DNA of 64,000 nucleotides from Psychroflexus gondwanensis ACAM 44 (GCF_000355905.1 NZ_APLF01000007.1:1-64000); one strand, 5' to 3'. Counted from the stretch's first letter, positions 44,374-54,258 are shown. Numbers and translations are program-made. The notes: generated by a model from the sequence alone, not told the origin.

Positions 44374-45645
44374 CTATGAAATCTTATCGAAGCCGGTATA
44401 AGGGCGCAACGCCTCGGGAATAACAATACCCTCATCGGTTTGATAATTCTCTAGGATTCCCGCCAAAACTCTTGGCAAGGCCAAAGAACTCCCGTTGAGC
44501 GTATGGACCAAAGCTTTCTTATTATCGGCATCTTTATAGCGAATCTTTAAGCGATTGGCCTGAAAGGTCTCAAAATTGGATACTGAAGAGATTTCCAACC
44601 AACGGTCTTGAGCCGTCGAAAACAATTCAAAATCGAAAGTTAATGCAGAGGTAAATCCTAAATCACCACCACACAATCTCAAGACGCGATAGGGCAACTT
44701 CAAATCCCTTAAGATAGATTTGATATGCTCCACCATAGCGTCCAAAACTTGGTAAGATTCATCAGGCTTTACGATGTTTACCAATTCTACTTTATCGAAC
44801 TGGTGTAAGCGATTAAGACCACGAACGTGGGCCCCATAACTTCCTGCTTCCCTTCTAAAACAAGGCGTGTAAGCCGTTAATTGAATAGGTAAGTCCTGGA
44901 AATTGAGCAAATCGTCACGGTAAATATTGGTAATAGGAACTTCAGATGTGGGGATCAAGTACAAGTCATCAATACCAACGTGATACATCTGTCCTTCTTT
45001 ATCTGGAAGTTGACCCGTTCCATAGCCAGAAGCTTCGTTGACAAGAAGCGGAACTTGGACTTCGTTATAGCCAGCTTCGGTATTTTTGTCCAGAAAATAG
45101 GAAATTAAGGCCCTTTGTAAACGCGCGCCTTTGCCTTTATAAACAGGAAATCCAGCCCCTGTGATTTTATTTCCCAATTCGAAATCGATAATATCGTATT
45201 TCTTGGCAAGTTCCCAGTGAGGTAAAGCTGATTTGGATAAAGTTGGGATTTCTCCTTCAGAAAAAATCTCTTCATTGTCCTCTTCGCTTTTTCCAGCAGG
45301 AACTGAGGGATGTGGAATATTAGGAACTTGATATAACAAAGCCTGAAGCTCTGTTGCTACTTGTCCCATCTCTTCACCAAGACGCTTAGAATCTTCTTTA
45401 AGCCCAGCTGTTTTCTCCTTTGCAGCATTAGCTTTCTCGGTCTCACCTGACTTAAATAGCATACCAATTTCTTTGGAAAGCGAGTTGGATTCAGAGAGAA
45501 TTTCGTCTAATTCTTTTTGAGTAGAACGTCTCCTCTCATCTAGTTTTAAAATAGCTTCAAAAACAGAGTCCGCTTCAAAATTCCTTTTCTTAAGAGCTTG
45601 AACGTACTCCTTTTGATGCGCTCGAATGTGTTTAACTTCCAACAT
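44374..45645 (-). CDS. serS: seryl-tRNA synthetase
   Basis: 423 residues from the ATG at 45645 (MLEVKHIRAHQKEYVQAL); a longer frame at 45663 adds six residues. The N-terminal tRNA-binding coiled coil (about 25-110) and class II motifs 2 (TPCFRREAGSYG) and 3 (ALPRVLAGILENYQ) are intact. It aminoacylates tRNA-Ser. It is the first gene of the minus-strand run. Confidence 0.96.
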   Translation of the reverse strand: MLEVKHIRAHQKEYVQALKKRNFEADSVFEAILKLDERRRSTQKELDEILSESNSLSKEIGMLFKSGETEKANAAKEKTAGLKEDSKRLGEEMGQVATELQALLYQVPNIPHPSVPAGKSEEDNEEIFSEGEIPTLSKSALPHWELAKKYDIIDFELGNKITGAGFPVYKGKGARLQRALISYFLDKNTEAGYNEVQVPLLVNEASGYGTGQLPDKEGQMYHVGIDDLYLIPTSEVPITNIYRDDLLNFQDLPIQLTAYTPCFRREAGSYGAHVRGLNRLHQFDKVELVNIVKPDESYQVLDAMVEHIKSILRDLKLPYRVLRLCGGDLGFTSALTFDFELFSTAQDRWLEISSVSNFETFQANRLKIRYKDADNKKALVHTLNGSSLALPRVLAGILENYQTDEGIVIPEALRPYTGFDKIS

Positions 45646-45711
45646 AATGCTTGTGCTTTGCAAAAAACTATAATGCCTGGTGTGGCTCTATAATTTTTTA
45701 CTTATTTCTTG

Positions 45712-45719
45712 CAAATTTA
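45712..45719 (-). promoter_or_regulatory. TAnnTTTG -7 element for serS and the run below it
   Basis: The minus strand reads TAAATTTG, with a TTG about 21 bp upstream that could be the -33. It lies 66 bp from the serS ATG. Confidence 0.5.
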
Positions 45720-45851
45720 GCAATTCAAGCTTCTTTGGCAATTTAAAACTCAAATAAAAAATGGGTAAAATGAGCAAAGTTTACAAATGGTATTGAGGAA
45801 CATATAATTCAATATCAACCCAAGATTATTAGGCTTAGAGATATGAATTTC

Positions 45852-46075
45852 CTATCCGTCTGTCTTTTTGGATTTCGTCTTTAAAAAGTAGGCCACAACT
45901 AAAGAAGTCACTACCCCCATCATAAGTGCCCATATCGTGCTTTGAGTCACATCATTTTTAAGATTAAAATAAGCTTCTGCTTCTGGGGTTTTGTAATATC
46001 CTGTTTCTACTGGATAAGCTATAACCTTGGGAAAATAATCTGGTGTTATGACTGCAAACGTGATCCATTGCGTTG
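45852..46075 (-). pseudogene. C-terminal remnant of a membrane protein, cut at a MITE end
   Basis: The minus strand reads TTQWITFAVITPDYFPKVIA, later TPEAEAYFNLKNDVTQSTIW and a membrane helix ALMMGVVTSLVVAYFLKTKS up to the stop at 45852. There is no start codon before the helix, and the frame hits the MITE terminus at 46076, so the N-terminal part is lost. Family not recognised. Confidence 0.55.
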
Positions 46076-46113
46076 TACCAATTTAAACCTATAATGTCGC
46101 CATAAATCGTTTC
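46076..46113. mobile_element. solo end of the MITE-like element
   Basis: TACCAATTTAAACCTATAAT followed by GTCG and ATAAATCGTTT matches the right end of the 27105-27312 element read on the other strand, with two or three changes. The second terminus is not seen nearby. Confidence 0.65.
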
Positions 46114-46154
46114 TTTTTAGCCTATCCTAAAAATAGTCTAACTTTTAAAAACAC

Positions 46155-46451
46155 TCATTCTTCATATAACTTTAGCTTATTTTTGGTGATTATAAGCTCT
46201 TCTTGCAAAGTTTCTATTTTTTTCAACAAATTAAAAATAGTATCAATCCCTTCTATATTGATATCGAGCTCATGATGCATTCTAATCATTTTTTCAATAT
46301 GAACTACATAATCCTTATGCACATACTGAGAGTGCTCTATGGTTCTAATTTCAATTAAATCGAAATCATTCAAATTGATCAAGAACGACATTTCGATATT
46401 GTAGTGGACACATAACTGTTGAAGGGGAATAAGGCTCTCTAGATTTATCAT
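46155..46451 (-). CDS. cbpM: chaperone modulator CbpM
   Basis: 98 residues. The N-terminus LIPLQQLCVHYNIEMSFLINL and later HIEKMIRMHHELDINIEGID, with a C-terminal coiled coil, are CbpM/MerR-like features. It binds CbpA and modulates its DnaJ-like activity. Start overlaps the cbpA stop by 4 bp. Confidence 0.82.
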   Translation of the reverse strand: MINLESLIPLQQLCVHYNIEMSFLINLNDFDLIEIRTIEHSQYVHKDYVVHIEKMIRMHHELDINIEGIDTIFNLLKKIETLQEELIITKNKLKLYEE

Positions 46452-47356
46452 GAGCGTAAGTTTTGAAGTTCATTAAACAATTCTTTTTCCTTAGTCGTAA
46501 GTTGTGTAGGCAGTTTCAGATTATAGGTAATATATAAATCTCCAAACTCACCTTCTTTTTTATAGACTGGAAATCCTTTTCCTTTGAGTTTTACTTTGGT
46601 ACCGGTTTGAGTTTCTGGCTTCACTTTCAGTTTCACTTTACTATCTAAAGTCTCTACCGTAAGCTCACCACCAAGCATAGCGGAGTACAAATTAAGGTCT
46701 ACGGTTTTGTAGAGGTCATTGCGATTTCTTTTAAACTCTGTGGAGTTAGCTATAGAAAATTTGATGTATAAGTCCCCCTTAGGGCCACCATTTACACCTT
46801 CACCTCCTTGTCCTTTTATTTTAATTTGCTGCCCATTTTTGACACCTGCAGGAATGGTTAGACGAATGTTTTTTCCGTTGATAGTGAGTGTTCGCTTAGT
46901 AGTGGTGTAGACCTCTTTTAAGTCAAGCTGTAGTTCTGCATTGTAATCCTGACCTCGGAAACCTACCCCAGATCCTCCTCTACTGCTAGCTCCTCTACTG
47001 CTAGCTCCTCTACCTCCAAACATAGACTCGAAAAAGTCAGAATAATCGCTTTCTGAATAATTACCACCAGACTGTTGCTGAAATGGATTTTGAGTCTGAT
47101 GTTGCTGCTTGGCTTTCTCGAAGTCTTCTGCGTGCTTCCAATCCTTACCATACTCGTCGTATTTCTTCCGGTTTTCTGGATGACTCAAGACTTCATTAGC
47201 TTCATTGATTTGCTTAAACTTTGTTTCAGCCTCCTTGTCGTTGGGATTCAGATCTGGGTGATATTTGCGAGCCATTTTGCGATACGCTTTTTTAATATCG
47301 TTTTCTGTCGCGCTTTTTTCAATTCCAAGTATCTTGTAGTAATTGATATATGCCAT
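46448..47356 (-). CDS. cbpA: DnaJ-like co-chaperone (CbpA)
   Basis: 302 residues. The J domain (1-70) has HPD at 33-35. A Gly/Ser/Arg linker follows (about 110-135), including GASSRGASSRG from a 15-nt tandem duplication at about 46980-47010. Two C-terminal beta domains (from YNAELQLDLKEVYTTTKRTL) follow. The CxxCxGxG zinc finger of DnaJ is absent, as in CbpA. It stimulates DnaK ATPase in the cytoplasm. Forms an operon with cbpM. Confidence 0.93.
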   Translation of the reverse strand: MAYINYYKILGIEKSATENDIKKAYRKMARKYHPDLNPNDKEAETKFKQINEANEVLSHPENRKKYDEYGKDWKHAEDFEKAKQQHQTQNPFQQQSGGNYSESDYSDFFESMFGGRGASSRGASSRGGSGVGFRGQDYNAELQLDLKEVYTTTKRTLTINGKNIRLTIPAGVKNGQQIKIKGQGGEGVNGGPKGDLYIKFSIANSTEFKRNRNDLYKTVDLNLYSAMLGGELTVETLDSKVKLKVKPETQTGTKVKLKGKGFPVYKKEGEFGDLYITYNLKLPTQLTTKEKELFNELQNLRS

Positions 47357-47616
47357 TCTGTGGTATGTTGTAATTATGTCTTTTTTAAATACTGGAAACC
47401 AGCATCCTGTAAAAGATACTACTTTTATAGTAATTATCTCAATATGCCTTATCTAACTATTCACGTCTATAATTCAAATAAAGATTTTGGAATGGCATGA
47501 AAGGCTTACTTAAAAGTCTTTTGTTCTTGTAAATTAACCAATAATAACCAAGTGAACGCCTATATGATATTAATTTTAGCCAATCTTAAGCAAGTGAAGC
47601 TTAAAAGTCTTCCCCT

Positions 47617-48606
47617 CTAATGGTCCAAATCTTCTTTATACCTCAAGCCTATTTGCTTCCTAATAGTATCTAATGTTTGAAGCAGCTCTAGAGAAGCCTT
47701 AAGAGACATTTCAGGACTTTGGGTAAGACCTTGGTCTAGGCAGTCATGAACATGTTTGATCTCAAATTGGTAGCCATTTGGTGAGTACTGAAAGTCTAGA
47801 TGTTCTTCATCCGCTTTAGTTGTTATGCTAAGTTGGTCGGTTTCATGAAATCTAGGTCCAAATTCTACAGTAGCCTTTTCAAAATAAACTTTAGCCTTAG
47901 AGGGTGTTGTTCTAGCAAAGCTAGAAGACAAATGCGCCACTGCTCCACTGGAATACTGAAACTGTATCGCATTGGAAACATCTACGCCTGTTTTAGAAAA
48001 TTGAGCGGTTGCCTTGATATTTTGCGGCAGCCCTAAAAGCTTTAAAGCCAAATACACGGGGTAAATCCCAATATCCAAAAGAGCACCGCCGCCTAGATTT
48101 TTATTAAACAGGCGAGCTTCGGTATCAAATTCAGCTTTAAAGGAGAAATCTGCTTCAATTTTTAGGCATTTCCCATAAATTTCCTTTTGAGTAAGGTCAT
48201 AGACTTTTTGAAGATGAGGCATAAAATTGGTCCAGAGGCCTTCCATCAGAAACATATTCTTGCGCTTTGCTTCAGAAATCATGCGACTCAATTGAGCTGC
48301 ATTCATCGCTATTGGTTTTTCACACAAAACGGCTTTATGGTGTTCGAGTCCTAGTAAGGCATGTTCAAAATGGAAAACATGTGGTGTAGCAACATATATA
48401 ATATCAACCTCTGGGTCTTTAGCCAAGTCTTTATAGGAACCATAAGCTTTTTCAGCTTTAAAGTCCGCAGCAAAAGCCTTAGCTTTTTCAAGTGATCTTG
48501 AGGCTACAGCATGAAGAATAGCACCTTCTACCTGCTTTAAATCTGAGGCAAATTTGTGGGCAATACCGCCTAAACCCAAAATCCCCCACCGGTAGGATTG
48601 TAACAT
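47617..48606 (-). CDS. Gfo/Idh/MocA family oxidoreductase
   Basis: 329 residues from the ATG at 48606 (MLQSYRWGILGLGGIAHKFA); a longer frame adds six residues. The Rossmann motif is GLGGIA and the catalytic EKP is in VLCEKPIAMN; the C-terminal beta-sheet domain is complete (GGGALLDIGIYPVYLALKLLG). NAD(P)-dependent sugar or polyol oxidoreductase, substrate unknown. It stands alone. Confidence 0.88.
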   Translation of the reverse strand: MLQSYRWGILGLGGIAHKFASDLKQVEGAILHAVASRSLEKAKAFAADFKAEKAYGSYKDLAKDPEVDIIYVATPHVFHFEHALLGLEHHKAVLCEKPIAMNAAQLSRMISEAKRKNMFLMEGLWTNFMPHLQKVYDLTQKEIYGKCLKIEADFSFKAEFDTEARLFNKNLGGGALLDIGIYPVYLALKLLGLPQNIKATAQFSKTGVDVSNAIQFQYSSGAVAHLSSSFARTTPSKAKVYFEKATVEFGPRFHETDQLSITTKADEEHLDFQYSPNGYQFEIKHVHDCLDQGLTQSPEMSLKASLELLQTLDTIRKQIGLRYKEDLDH

Positions 48607-48830
48607 CGTGATTTGATTTTTCATAAAACTAAAACAATGAGATGAATTAATCGAAAATAGGGACTAAAAATTAAAATCATCCTATAGCTGCAGTTTAACA
48701 CTTGTTGATTTGCCAATATCGATTTTATATTTAATTTTATATCCATGAATAACAAAAACACATATTATCACTATTATCCACTTCTAAATTCTAGAATCGG
48801 TTAATGGTATAACATATTTACACCTTAATT

Positions 48831-48863
48831 AAATCCCGATTCAGTTGAATCGGGATTTTTATT
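48831..48863 (+). terminator. 13-bp perfect hairpin in the phenylalanine hydroxylase leader
   Basis: AAATCCCGATTCA (48831-48843) and TGAATCGGGATTT (48846-48858) with GT between, followed by TTTT. It lies about 16 bp before the ATG of the plus-strand gene, so it may be an attenuator or a terminator of upstream RNA. Confidence 0.7.
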
Positions 48864-48878
48864 TTAAAACGAATTGCT

Positions 48879-49607
48879 ATGCAAGACATGTCTAAGTACA
48901 CCAAGGATGATTTATGGGTTTGGAATACCCTATTCAATAGACAAAAAGAAAATATCCCAGGCAAAGCATCTAAAGTTTATATCGATGCTTTAGAGCATAT
49001 GTCTCCTGTTTTGAATGCCGACGAAATCCCTGATTTTGAAAAGATCAATTCATGGTTTAAAACCGAAACTCAATGGGAATTGCAAGTGGTACCTGGATTG
49101 ATTCCCGTAGAAGAGTTTTTCAAGTTGCTTGCCGAGCGGAAATTTTGCGCCTCTACTTGGTTAAGGTCCAAAGACAGCATGGATTATTTGGAAGAGCCAG
49201 ATATGTTTCATGATATTTATGGTCACGTGCCTTTATTAAGTAACCCTGTGTTTTCTGAATTTGTGTACGAGTTTGGAAAATTGGGTTGTCAGTTTATAGG
49301 AGACACGGATAAACTTATACAATTGCAACGCCTCTATTGGTTTACAATAGAATTTGGGGTTATAAAAGAGCAAGGAGGTATCCAATCCTATGGGGCCGGT
49401 ATTTTATCTTCCTCTGGAGAGACCAATCAAATCCATGAGCAAAAAGCCAATTTTCTAGACTATTCCATTCAGGATATTATTGAAAAAGAATTCAGAACAG
49501 ATATTATGCAGGAAGATTATTATGTGATTTCTTCTTTTGAAATGCTTTTTGAATCTTCAAAAGCCCTTGCTAATGTTTGGAATGCAGAAATCATACCGGC
49601 GGAGTAG
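48879..49607 (+). CDS. phhA: phenylalanine 4-monooxygenase
   Basis: 242 residues, the bacterial monomeric type. The non-haem iron ligands are His111 and His116 in HDIYGHVPLL and Glu158 in LYWFTIEFGVI. The start is ATG at 48879, though ATG 48888 (MSKYTKDDLW) is possible. It converts phenylalanine to tyrosine using tetrahydropterin, in phenylalanine catabolism or pterin-linked metabolism. Alone, with a hairpin just before the start. Confidence 0.93.
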   Translation: MQDMSKYTKDDLWVWNTLFNRQKENIPGKASKVYIDALEHMSPVLNADEIPDFEKINSWFKTETQWELQVVPGLIPVEEFFKLLAERKFCASTWLRSKDSMDYLEEPDMFHDIYGHVPLLSNPVFSEFVYEFGKLGCQFIGDTDKLIQLQRLYWFTIEFGVIKEQGGIQSYGAGILSSSGETNQIHEQKANFLDYSIQDIIEKEFRTDIMQEDYYVISSFEMLFESSKALANVWNAEIIPAE

Positions 49608-49805
49608 TCATATAAAATAATTTATCGACGTAAACTAAGTTGAATTTTTTATCGTTAGTAGTATTATAGATAGAATTATAAAATCTCGTTATAATACTGG
49701 GTTTCAGTCTAAAGTTACATTTTATTTAGTTAAAATTGTATTGAAATCAATTTATAGCAATAATTTGTAATATTTTGCACTTTAAATGAAGTTATTCAAT
49801 TAATA

Positions 49806-51038
49806 ATGAAGTTCAACTCCAAGCTTGTCACAAGACTATTTGTAGTAGGATCCATCCTAGGGATGATTTCCTATACTATGTTTCAAAACTTTGCCTTTAG
49901 TAATTTTGAAACCGTCCCTTCAGATATCTCAAAAGTGACTGATCCCATTCCTAAAGAACCGATAGTAAATTATAGTTCATTGTTTTCTCCAGAACTTCAA
50001 GTTTTTGAAGATCAAATTCAGAAGAGAGCTAAACGCAACAAAATAAGTGGTTCTGTGATTGTTGCCTATAAGGATCAAATTTTATACGAAGAAGATTTCG
50101 GCTACAAGAATCCAATCACTAAGGCTCCAATGGAACCCAATATGTCTTACCAATTGGCCTCGGTGAGTAAACAATATACCGCTGCAGCTGTTCTCAAATT
50201 ATACGAAGAAAGACGTTTGGACATCGATCAATCTGTGTCTACCTATTTGCCAGGCTTTAAATTTGAAAAAGTTACCATTCGAGATTTATTAAAGCACAGG
50301 TCTGGACTTTGGAACTACATGTACCTCACCGAACAGTACTGGAATAAAGATATTGCCCCCAACAATCTAGAGGTTGTGGATTTGATTAACGCCAACGCTC
50401 CAAGACTTAATTTTCCTGCGGGTCGATATTTTAGTTATAGCAATACAGGTTATGTTGTTCTGGGTGCTATCGTTGAGCAAATAACTCAACTTAGCCTCGG
50501 CGAATTTATTGAAGACGAATTTTTATTACCGCTTTGCTTAGATGAGACCTTTGTCGATAAACACGACAGAAATAAGAACGTTATTCTGGACGGCTACCAA
50601 TCTTATAGACGTTCTTTTATAGAGCTCCCAGAAGGTTTTCATAATAATGCCATTGGGGATAAAGGAATATATGCCTCCGCAAAAGATTTGTTCGTGTGGT
50701 TTCGCGATTTGAAAAATGGTGAAATAGTAAATGAAGATAATATTGACTTGATGTTTGGTAGAAACGAAAATGGCAAAAATAAACGCTACGGAATGGGCTT
50801 TAGGCTTGAACATAAAAATGGTGAAGAGGTAATTTTCCACAATGGATTGTGGGATGGATTTAGAAATGGATTAGAATACCATCCAAAAGATGATCTTGTG
50901 GTCATCGTGATGACTCATACTCAAAATAAACAAAAACATTATTTCCAAAACTATCTAGTCAAAAAGGCAAAAGACTTTATCCACTCTGCCGAGCAGCGAA
51001 CTGAGGTTAAGGATAATCAAAAAGAATTGATCCTTTAA
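49806..51038 (+). CDS. serine hydrolase of the class C beta-lactamase family
   Basis: 410 residues with an N-terminal membrane anchor or signal (LVTRLFVVGSILGMISYTMF). The beta-lactamase-like fold has SxxK at SVSK (Ser119, Lys122), YSN (Tyr211-Asn213) and the HNG motif in IFHNGLWDGF replacing KTG. It is probably a DD-peptidase, esterase or D-aminopeptidase, not a classical resistance enzyme. It acts in the periplasm. Convergent with the lipoprotein gene downstream. Confidence 0.85.
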   Translation: MKFNSKLVTRLFVVGSILGMISYTMFQNFAFSNFETVPSDISKVTDPIPKEPIVNYSSLFSPELQVFEDQIQKRAKRNKISGSVIVAYKDQILYEEDFGYKNPITKAPMEPNMSYQLASVSKQYTAAAVLKLYEERRLDIDQSVSTYLPGFKFEKVTIRDLLKHRSGLWNYMYLTEQYWNKDIAPNNLEVVDLINANAPRLNFPAGRYFSYSNTGYVVLGAIVEQITQLSLGEFIEDEFLLPLCLDETFVDKHDRNKNVILDGYQSYRRSFIELPEGFHNNAIGDKGIYASAKDLFVWFRDLKNGEIVNEDNIDLMFGRNENGKNKRYGMGFRLEHKNGEEVIFHNGLWDGFRNGLEYHPKDDLVVIVMTHTQNKQKHYFQNYLVKKAKDFIHSAEQRTEVKDNQKELIL

Positions 51039-51052
51039 AACTTAGCCTTGCC

Positions 51053-51685
51053 TTATTTTTCAATTTTATAATTCTCCCACCCCCAAGATCGCTTCGGAAG
51101 ATCAATTGGTGACTCCAAATCAAAACCTATAGAAAATTTAATTGGTGAACCAATTCGCCTTAAGTTATAAGTAAATTGTTCATCGTCGACGGTAATCCAC
51201 CATAAGTTAGTGGCCGTTCCCGGCAATAAATCTACGGTCTCTTGGTCCGCCGGAAACATAGCTAAATCATCCGAGCCACTATTTGGTGTGACTCCACCAT
51301 ACATAGTAACTTCATCTTCGCTTCCATCTTCCTTACGGTGATCGTGTTTAAGCTGTATTCCATTTTTAGTTTTGGACAAAATCCAAGTTCTTGAACGATT
51401 TTCTCCTACATTGAAAGGAATATAGATTTTATTTTCCTTCACATCCAATACATGCATCACTAAGTTTTTCTCTCTAAAATCGTCTCCCTCTGGAGCTTCC
51501 AGAACTTTGCCTTGAAAAGCTTTTCCTTTTAATTTAGAAAGCCTGTTCCAAAACTCTTGATTGATAATTTCTTCTGAATTTGCCTCTGCCAAAACTTCGG
51601 TTTTAGTGTCGTTGGCTTTGAGCTCAGAAGAATCTTGACAAGCGATTATACCAGTTACCAATAAGACGAAAAATAAGTATTTCAT
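51053..51685 (-). CDS. lipoprotein of unknown function
   Basis: 210 residues from the ATG at 51685, giving MKYLFFVLLVTGIIAC with the lipobox Cys16; a longer frame adds 12. The mature domain contains KGKAFQGKVLEAPEGDDFRE, MHVLDVKENKIYIPFNVGEN, RTWILSKTKNGIQLKHDHR and TVDLLPGTATNLWWITVDD, a conserved flavobacterial domain of unknown role. Alone, ending 14 bp from the convergent serine hydrolase. Confidence 0.72.
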   Translation of the reverse strand: MKYLFFVLLVTGIIACQDSSELKANDTKTEVLAEANSEEIINQEFWNRLSKLKGKAFQGKVLEAPEGDDFREKNLVMHVLDVKENKIYIPFNVGENRSRTWILSKTKNGIQLKHDHRKEDGSEDEVTMYGGVTPNSGSDDLAMFPADQETVDLLPGTATNLWWITVDDEQFTYNLRRIGSPIKFSIGFDLESPIDLPKRSWGWENYKIEK

Positions 51686-51723
51686 GATGATTTGTTTTTT
51701 TGAGTTAAAGATATGAAACAAAA

Positions 51724-51750
51724 AAAAGCCACTTTATAAAAGTGGCTTTT
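51724..51750 (-). terminator. intrinsic terminator after the metalloprotease
   Basis: AAAAGCCACTTT (51724-51735) and AAAGTGGCTTTT (51739-51750) pair over 12 bp with a 3-nt loop and a T tract on the minus strand. Confidence 0.85.
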
Positions 51751-51771
51751 AAAACTTGAATTAAAGATTAA

Positions 51772-54258
51772 TTAAGCATCTGGATTGAGAATTTTCTCAA
51801 TTCGCTCAACTCCATCTTGCAGATGATATCTTGTCATTGTATCTCTAGTTCTACTGATTGCTCTTCTCATGTCACTTTGCAAAGTAGTTAACTCAGCTCT
51901 TACAAGTGGTCTGATATCACTAGTCTCCACGTCGATATTACTTCGGCTGACAAAACTTCTGAATCGTGCAGGAATGCTAGTTTGCTCTTCTGTCATGAGC
52001 TCATGCATTCTTCCAATATAAGCTCTCTGAAGGTTTCTACGAATTCTACTGATGTCTTCACCACGTCTTAATTCACTGAAAAGACCAGTTCTCAAATCTT
52101 CCATCATTTCAACAATGTTGTACGCATCATCGTTTAGCTCTTCGTTTTCCATCATTCTTGCGAAACGGCCGAAGTCTAGAACATTATTTAAAGCTCTTTC
52201 TTGATAGCTTTTGATTTTTTCAAGATAGCCGTCAAATTGAATTTTGTTGAAGATGTCTGTATCAATTAACCATTCCGGAGTTTCAAACAATTCTGCTTGA
52301 AGAAATTCCATAGCTCTTACTTGCTTATCTCTAGGTGCGTGTGAATAAACATCCCCCTCTTGATCGTAAGTTTTATAGATTTCGTAAACACCACCGATAT
52401 TAGCGGCAACATGGCCCATATAACGGTTATACTGTCCATAAACTTGGTTGTATAGGTCTTCTAAGTCATCGTAGTTTTTACCATCTTCTGCAGTCCATTC
52501 GATTAAGTTTGGAACAATTCTTTTAAGATTTTCAATACCATAAGTGCTGGCTTGCATAGAATCATCCCCAAGATCTTCAGTTTGCGAACTTGGATCGATC
52601 ACACCTCCAGATTGTTGTTTTCCAAATCTATAGATAGGATCTCCTGCTTTTTCTAAGATCCACTGGTTGAGAACTTCTTTTTCCTCTTCTGGTGTTTTGT
52701 CCAAAATAGGTCTGTACCCCCAAGCAATTGAATACTTATCGTAAGGTCCAACGTTTGGCATTAAGGACACATCTCCATCACCTGGTTGAGCGATATAATT
52801 GAATCTTGCATAATCCATAATGGAAGGAGCTGTACCAAATTCTTTAGTGAATTCTGGACTTCTTAAGTCCTCAACACCGTAAGCTACACTACTTCCCATG
52901 TTGTGTGGAAGTCCAAGCGTGTGTCCAACTTCATGAGCTGATACAAAACGAATTAAACGTCCCATCACCTCATCTTTAAACTCAACACCTCTAGCCTCTG
53001 GGTTAATTGCTGCAGTTTGCACAAAGAACCAGTTGCGAAGTAAAGTCATCACATTGTGATACCAATTGATATCAGACTCCAAGATTTCTCCAGATCTTGG
53101 ATCACTCACGTGAGGTCCATTCGCATTTGGTATTGGAGACGCTAGATATCTTACTACAGAATACCTGACATCTTCAGGACTCCAATCTGGATCTTCTTCT
53201 TTTGTAGGAGGATCCATAGCAATAATAGCATTTTTAAAACCAGCGGCTTCAAAGGCTACTTGCCAATCTTCTATGCCTTGTTTAATATATTTTCTCCATT
53301 TTTCTGGAGTAGCTCTGTCTATGTAATAAATGATCTGTTCTTTAGGTTCCACTAACTCGCCATTTTTGAACTTCTCAAGATCTTCATCTTTCACTTCAAG
53401 ACGGTAACGGTCTAAATACTTAACTGTTTCAGACTTTTGATTATCTAAACCATAATCTGTTTGGTTACTTGTAAACCAACCCACACGTTGGTCGAAGTAA
53501 CGTCGTCTCATAGGTTCTTTTGGCAATAAGACCATTGAGTTACTAAATTTCAATGAGACTGAACCCGTACTAGAATTGGAAGGTGGTTCGCCTGCATTGT
53601 AAGTTTTGACGTGTCTGATCTCTATGTTTTCAGGATAACTTCTTATGGTGTCTATATAAGACCGATTGTCATCTAATCTGGAAATTTTATAAGGTTTTCT
53701 TCGTCTACTTTGCAAGCCAAGAGCTTCAACATCCTTCTGAAATAAATCCGTAACATCTATAACTGTGTTATTGTGGATAGAATCTTTTTTGTAAGCTTTT
53801 ACATCAAACGAATATAAAATAGGTTCAAAATTGGAATTTACTACCGCTTCATAAATAGGTAACGAGTCTGCCGCTGCAATATCGTAAGAAACAACTCTAA
53901 GATTAACTTTGTCTCCTTTACGTTGCCAGCGCAATACTTGTTCGTTTTGCTTTCCTCCACCAAAGCCAATGCCTTGAGCAGTTTGAGCAATACGAGTTAC
54001 CATTAACATCTCTCTATTGAAAAGCGAGTCTGGGATTTCAAAAAAGTAATCTTGGTCTACCTTGTGAACAGTAAACAATCCTTCGTCGGATTTTGCCTTT
54101 TTCGTTATAATTTTGCCGTAAGGTTTTACACCATTTTTGGGCTTCTCCTTAGATTGGGCAGCGGATTTATCATCTTTTTTACCCTGAAGGATAGAACACG
54201 ATGACATCGAAACTACCATTCCTGCTACACACGTGTAGTAAAGTAATTTTTTGAACAT
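51772..54258 (-). CDS. zinc-dependent metalloprotease (DUF5117/DUF5118 type), lipoprotein
   Basis: 828 residues. The signal peptide ends in a lipobox SMSSC (Cys21). DUF5118 and DUF5117-like regions precede the catalytic site HEVGHTLGLPH (His442, Glu443, His446, His452), a metzincin-like zinc site. The C-terminal part has no recognised motif. The protein is exported, anchored by lipid and probably digests extracytoplasmic proteins. Followed by a terminator; separate from the YeeE pair upstream. Confidence 0.9.
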   Translation of the reverse strand: MFKKLLYYTCVAGMVVSMSSCSILQGKKDDKSAAQSKEKPKNGVKPYGKIITKKAKSDEGLFTVHKVDQDYFFEIPDSLFNREMLMVTRIAQTAQGIGFGGGKQNEQVLRWQRKGDKVNLRVVSYDIAAADSLPIYEAVVNSNFEPILYSFDVKAYKKDSIHNNTVIDVTDLFQKDVEALGLQSRRRKPYKISRLDDNRSYIDTIRSYPENIEIRHVKTYNAGEPPSNSSTGSVSLKFSNSMVLLPKEPMRRRYFDQRVGWFTSNQTDYGLDNQKSETVKYLDRYRLEVKDEDLEKFKNGELVEPKEQIIYYIDRATPEKWRKYIKQGIEDWQVAFEAAGFKNAIIAMDPPTKEEDPDWSPEDVRYSVVRYLASPIPNANGPHVSDPRSGEILESDINWYHNVMTLLRNWFFVQTAAINPEARGVEFKDEVMGRLIRFVSAHEVGHTLGLPHNMGSSVAYGVEDLRSPEFTKEFGTAPSIMDYARFNYIAQPGDGDVSLMPNVGPYDKYSIAWGYRPILDKTPEEEKEVLNQWILEKAGDPIYRFGKQQSGGVIDPSSQTEDLGDDSMQASTYGIENLKRIVPNLIEWTAEDGKNYDDLEDLYNQVYGQYNRYMGHVAANIGGVYEIYKTYDQEGDVYSHAPRDKQVRAMEFLQAELFETPEWLIDTDIFNKIQFDGYLEKIKSYQERALNNVLDFGRFARMMENEELNDDAYNIVEMMEDLRTGLFSELRRGEDISRIRRNLQRAYIGRMHELMTEEQTSIPARFRSFVSRSNIDVETSDIRPLVRAELTTLQSDMRRAISRTRDTMTRYHLQDGVERIEKILNPDA

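Noticed and set aside
49806-51038. Beta-lactam resistance gene
   Set aside because: Motifs are those of general serine hydrolases (SVSK, YSN, HNG); nothing indicates a specialised resistance enzyme.
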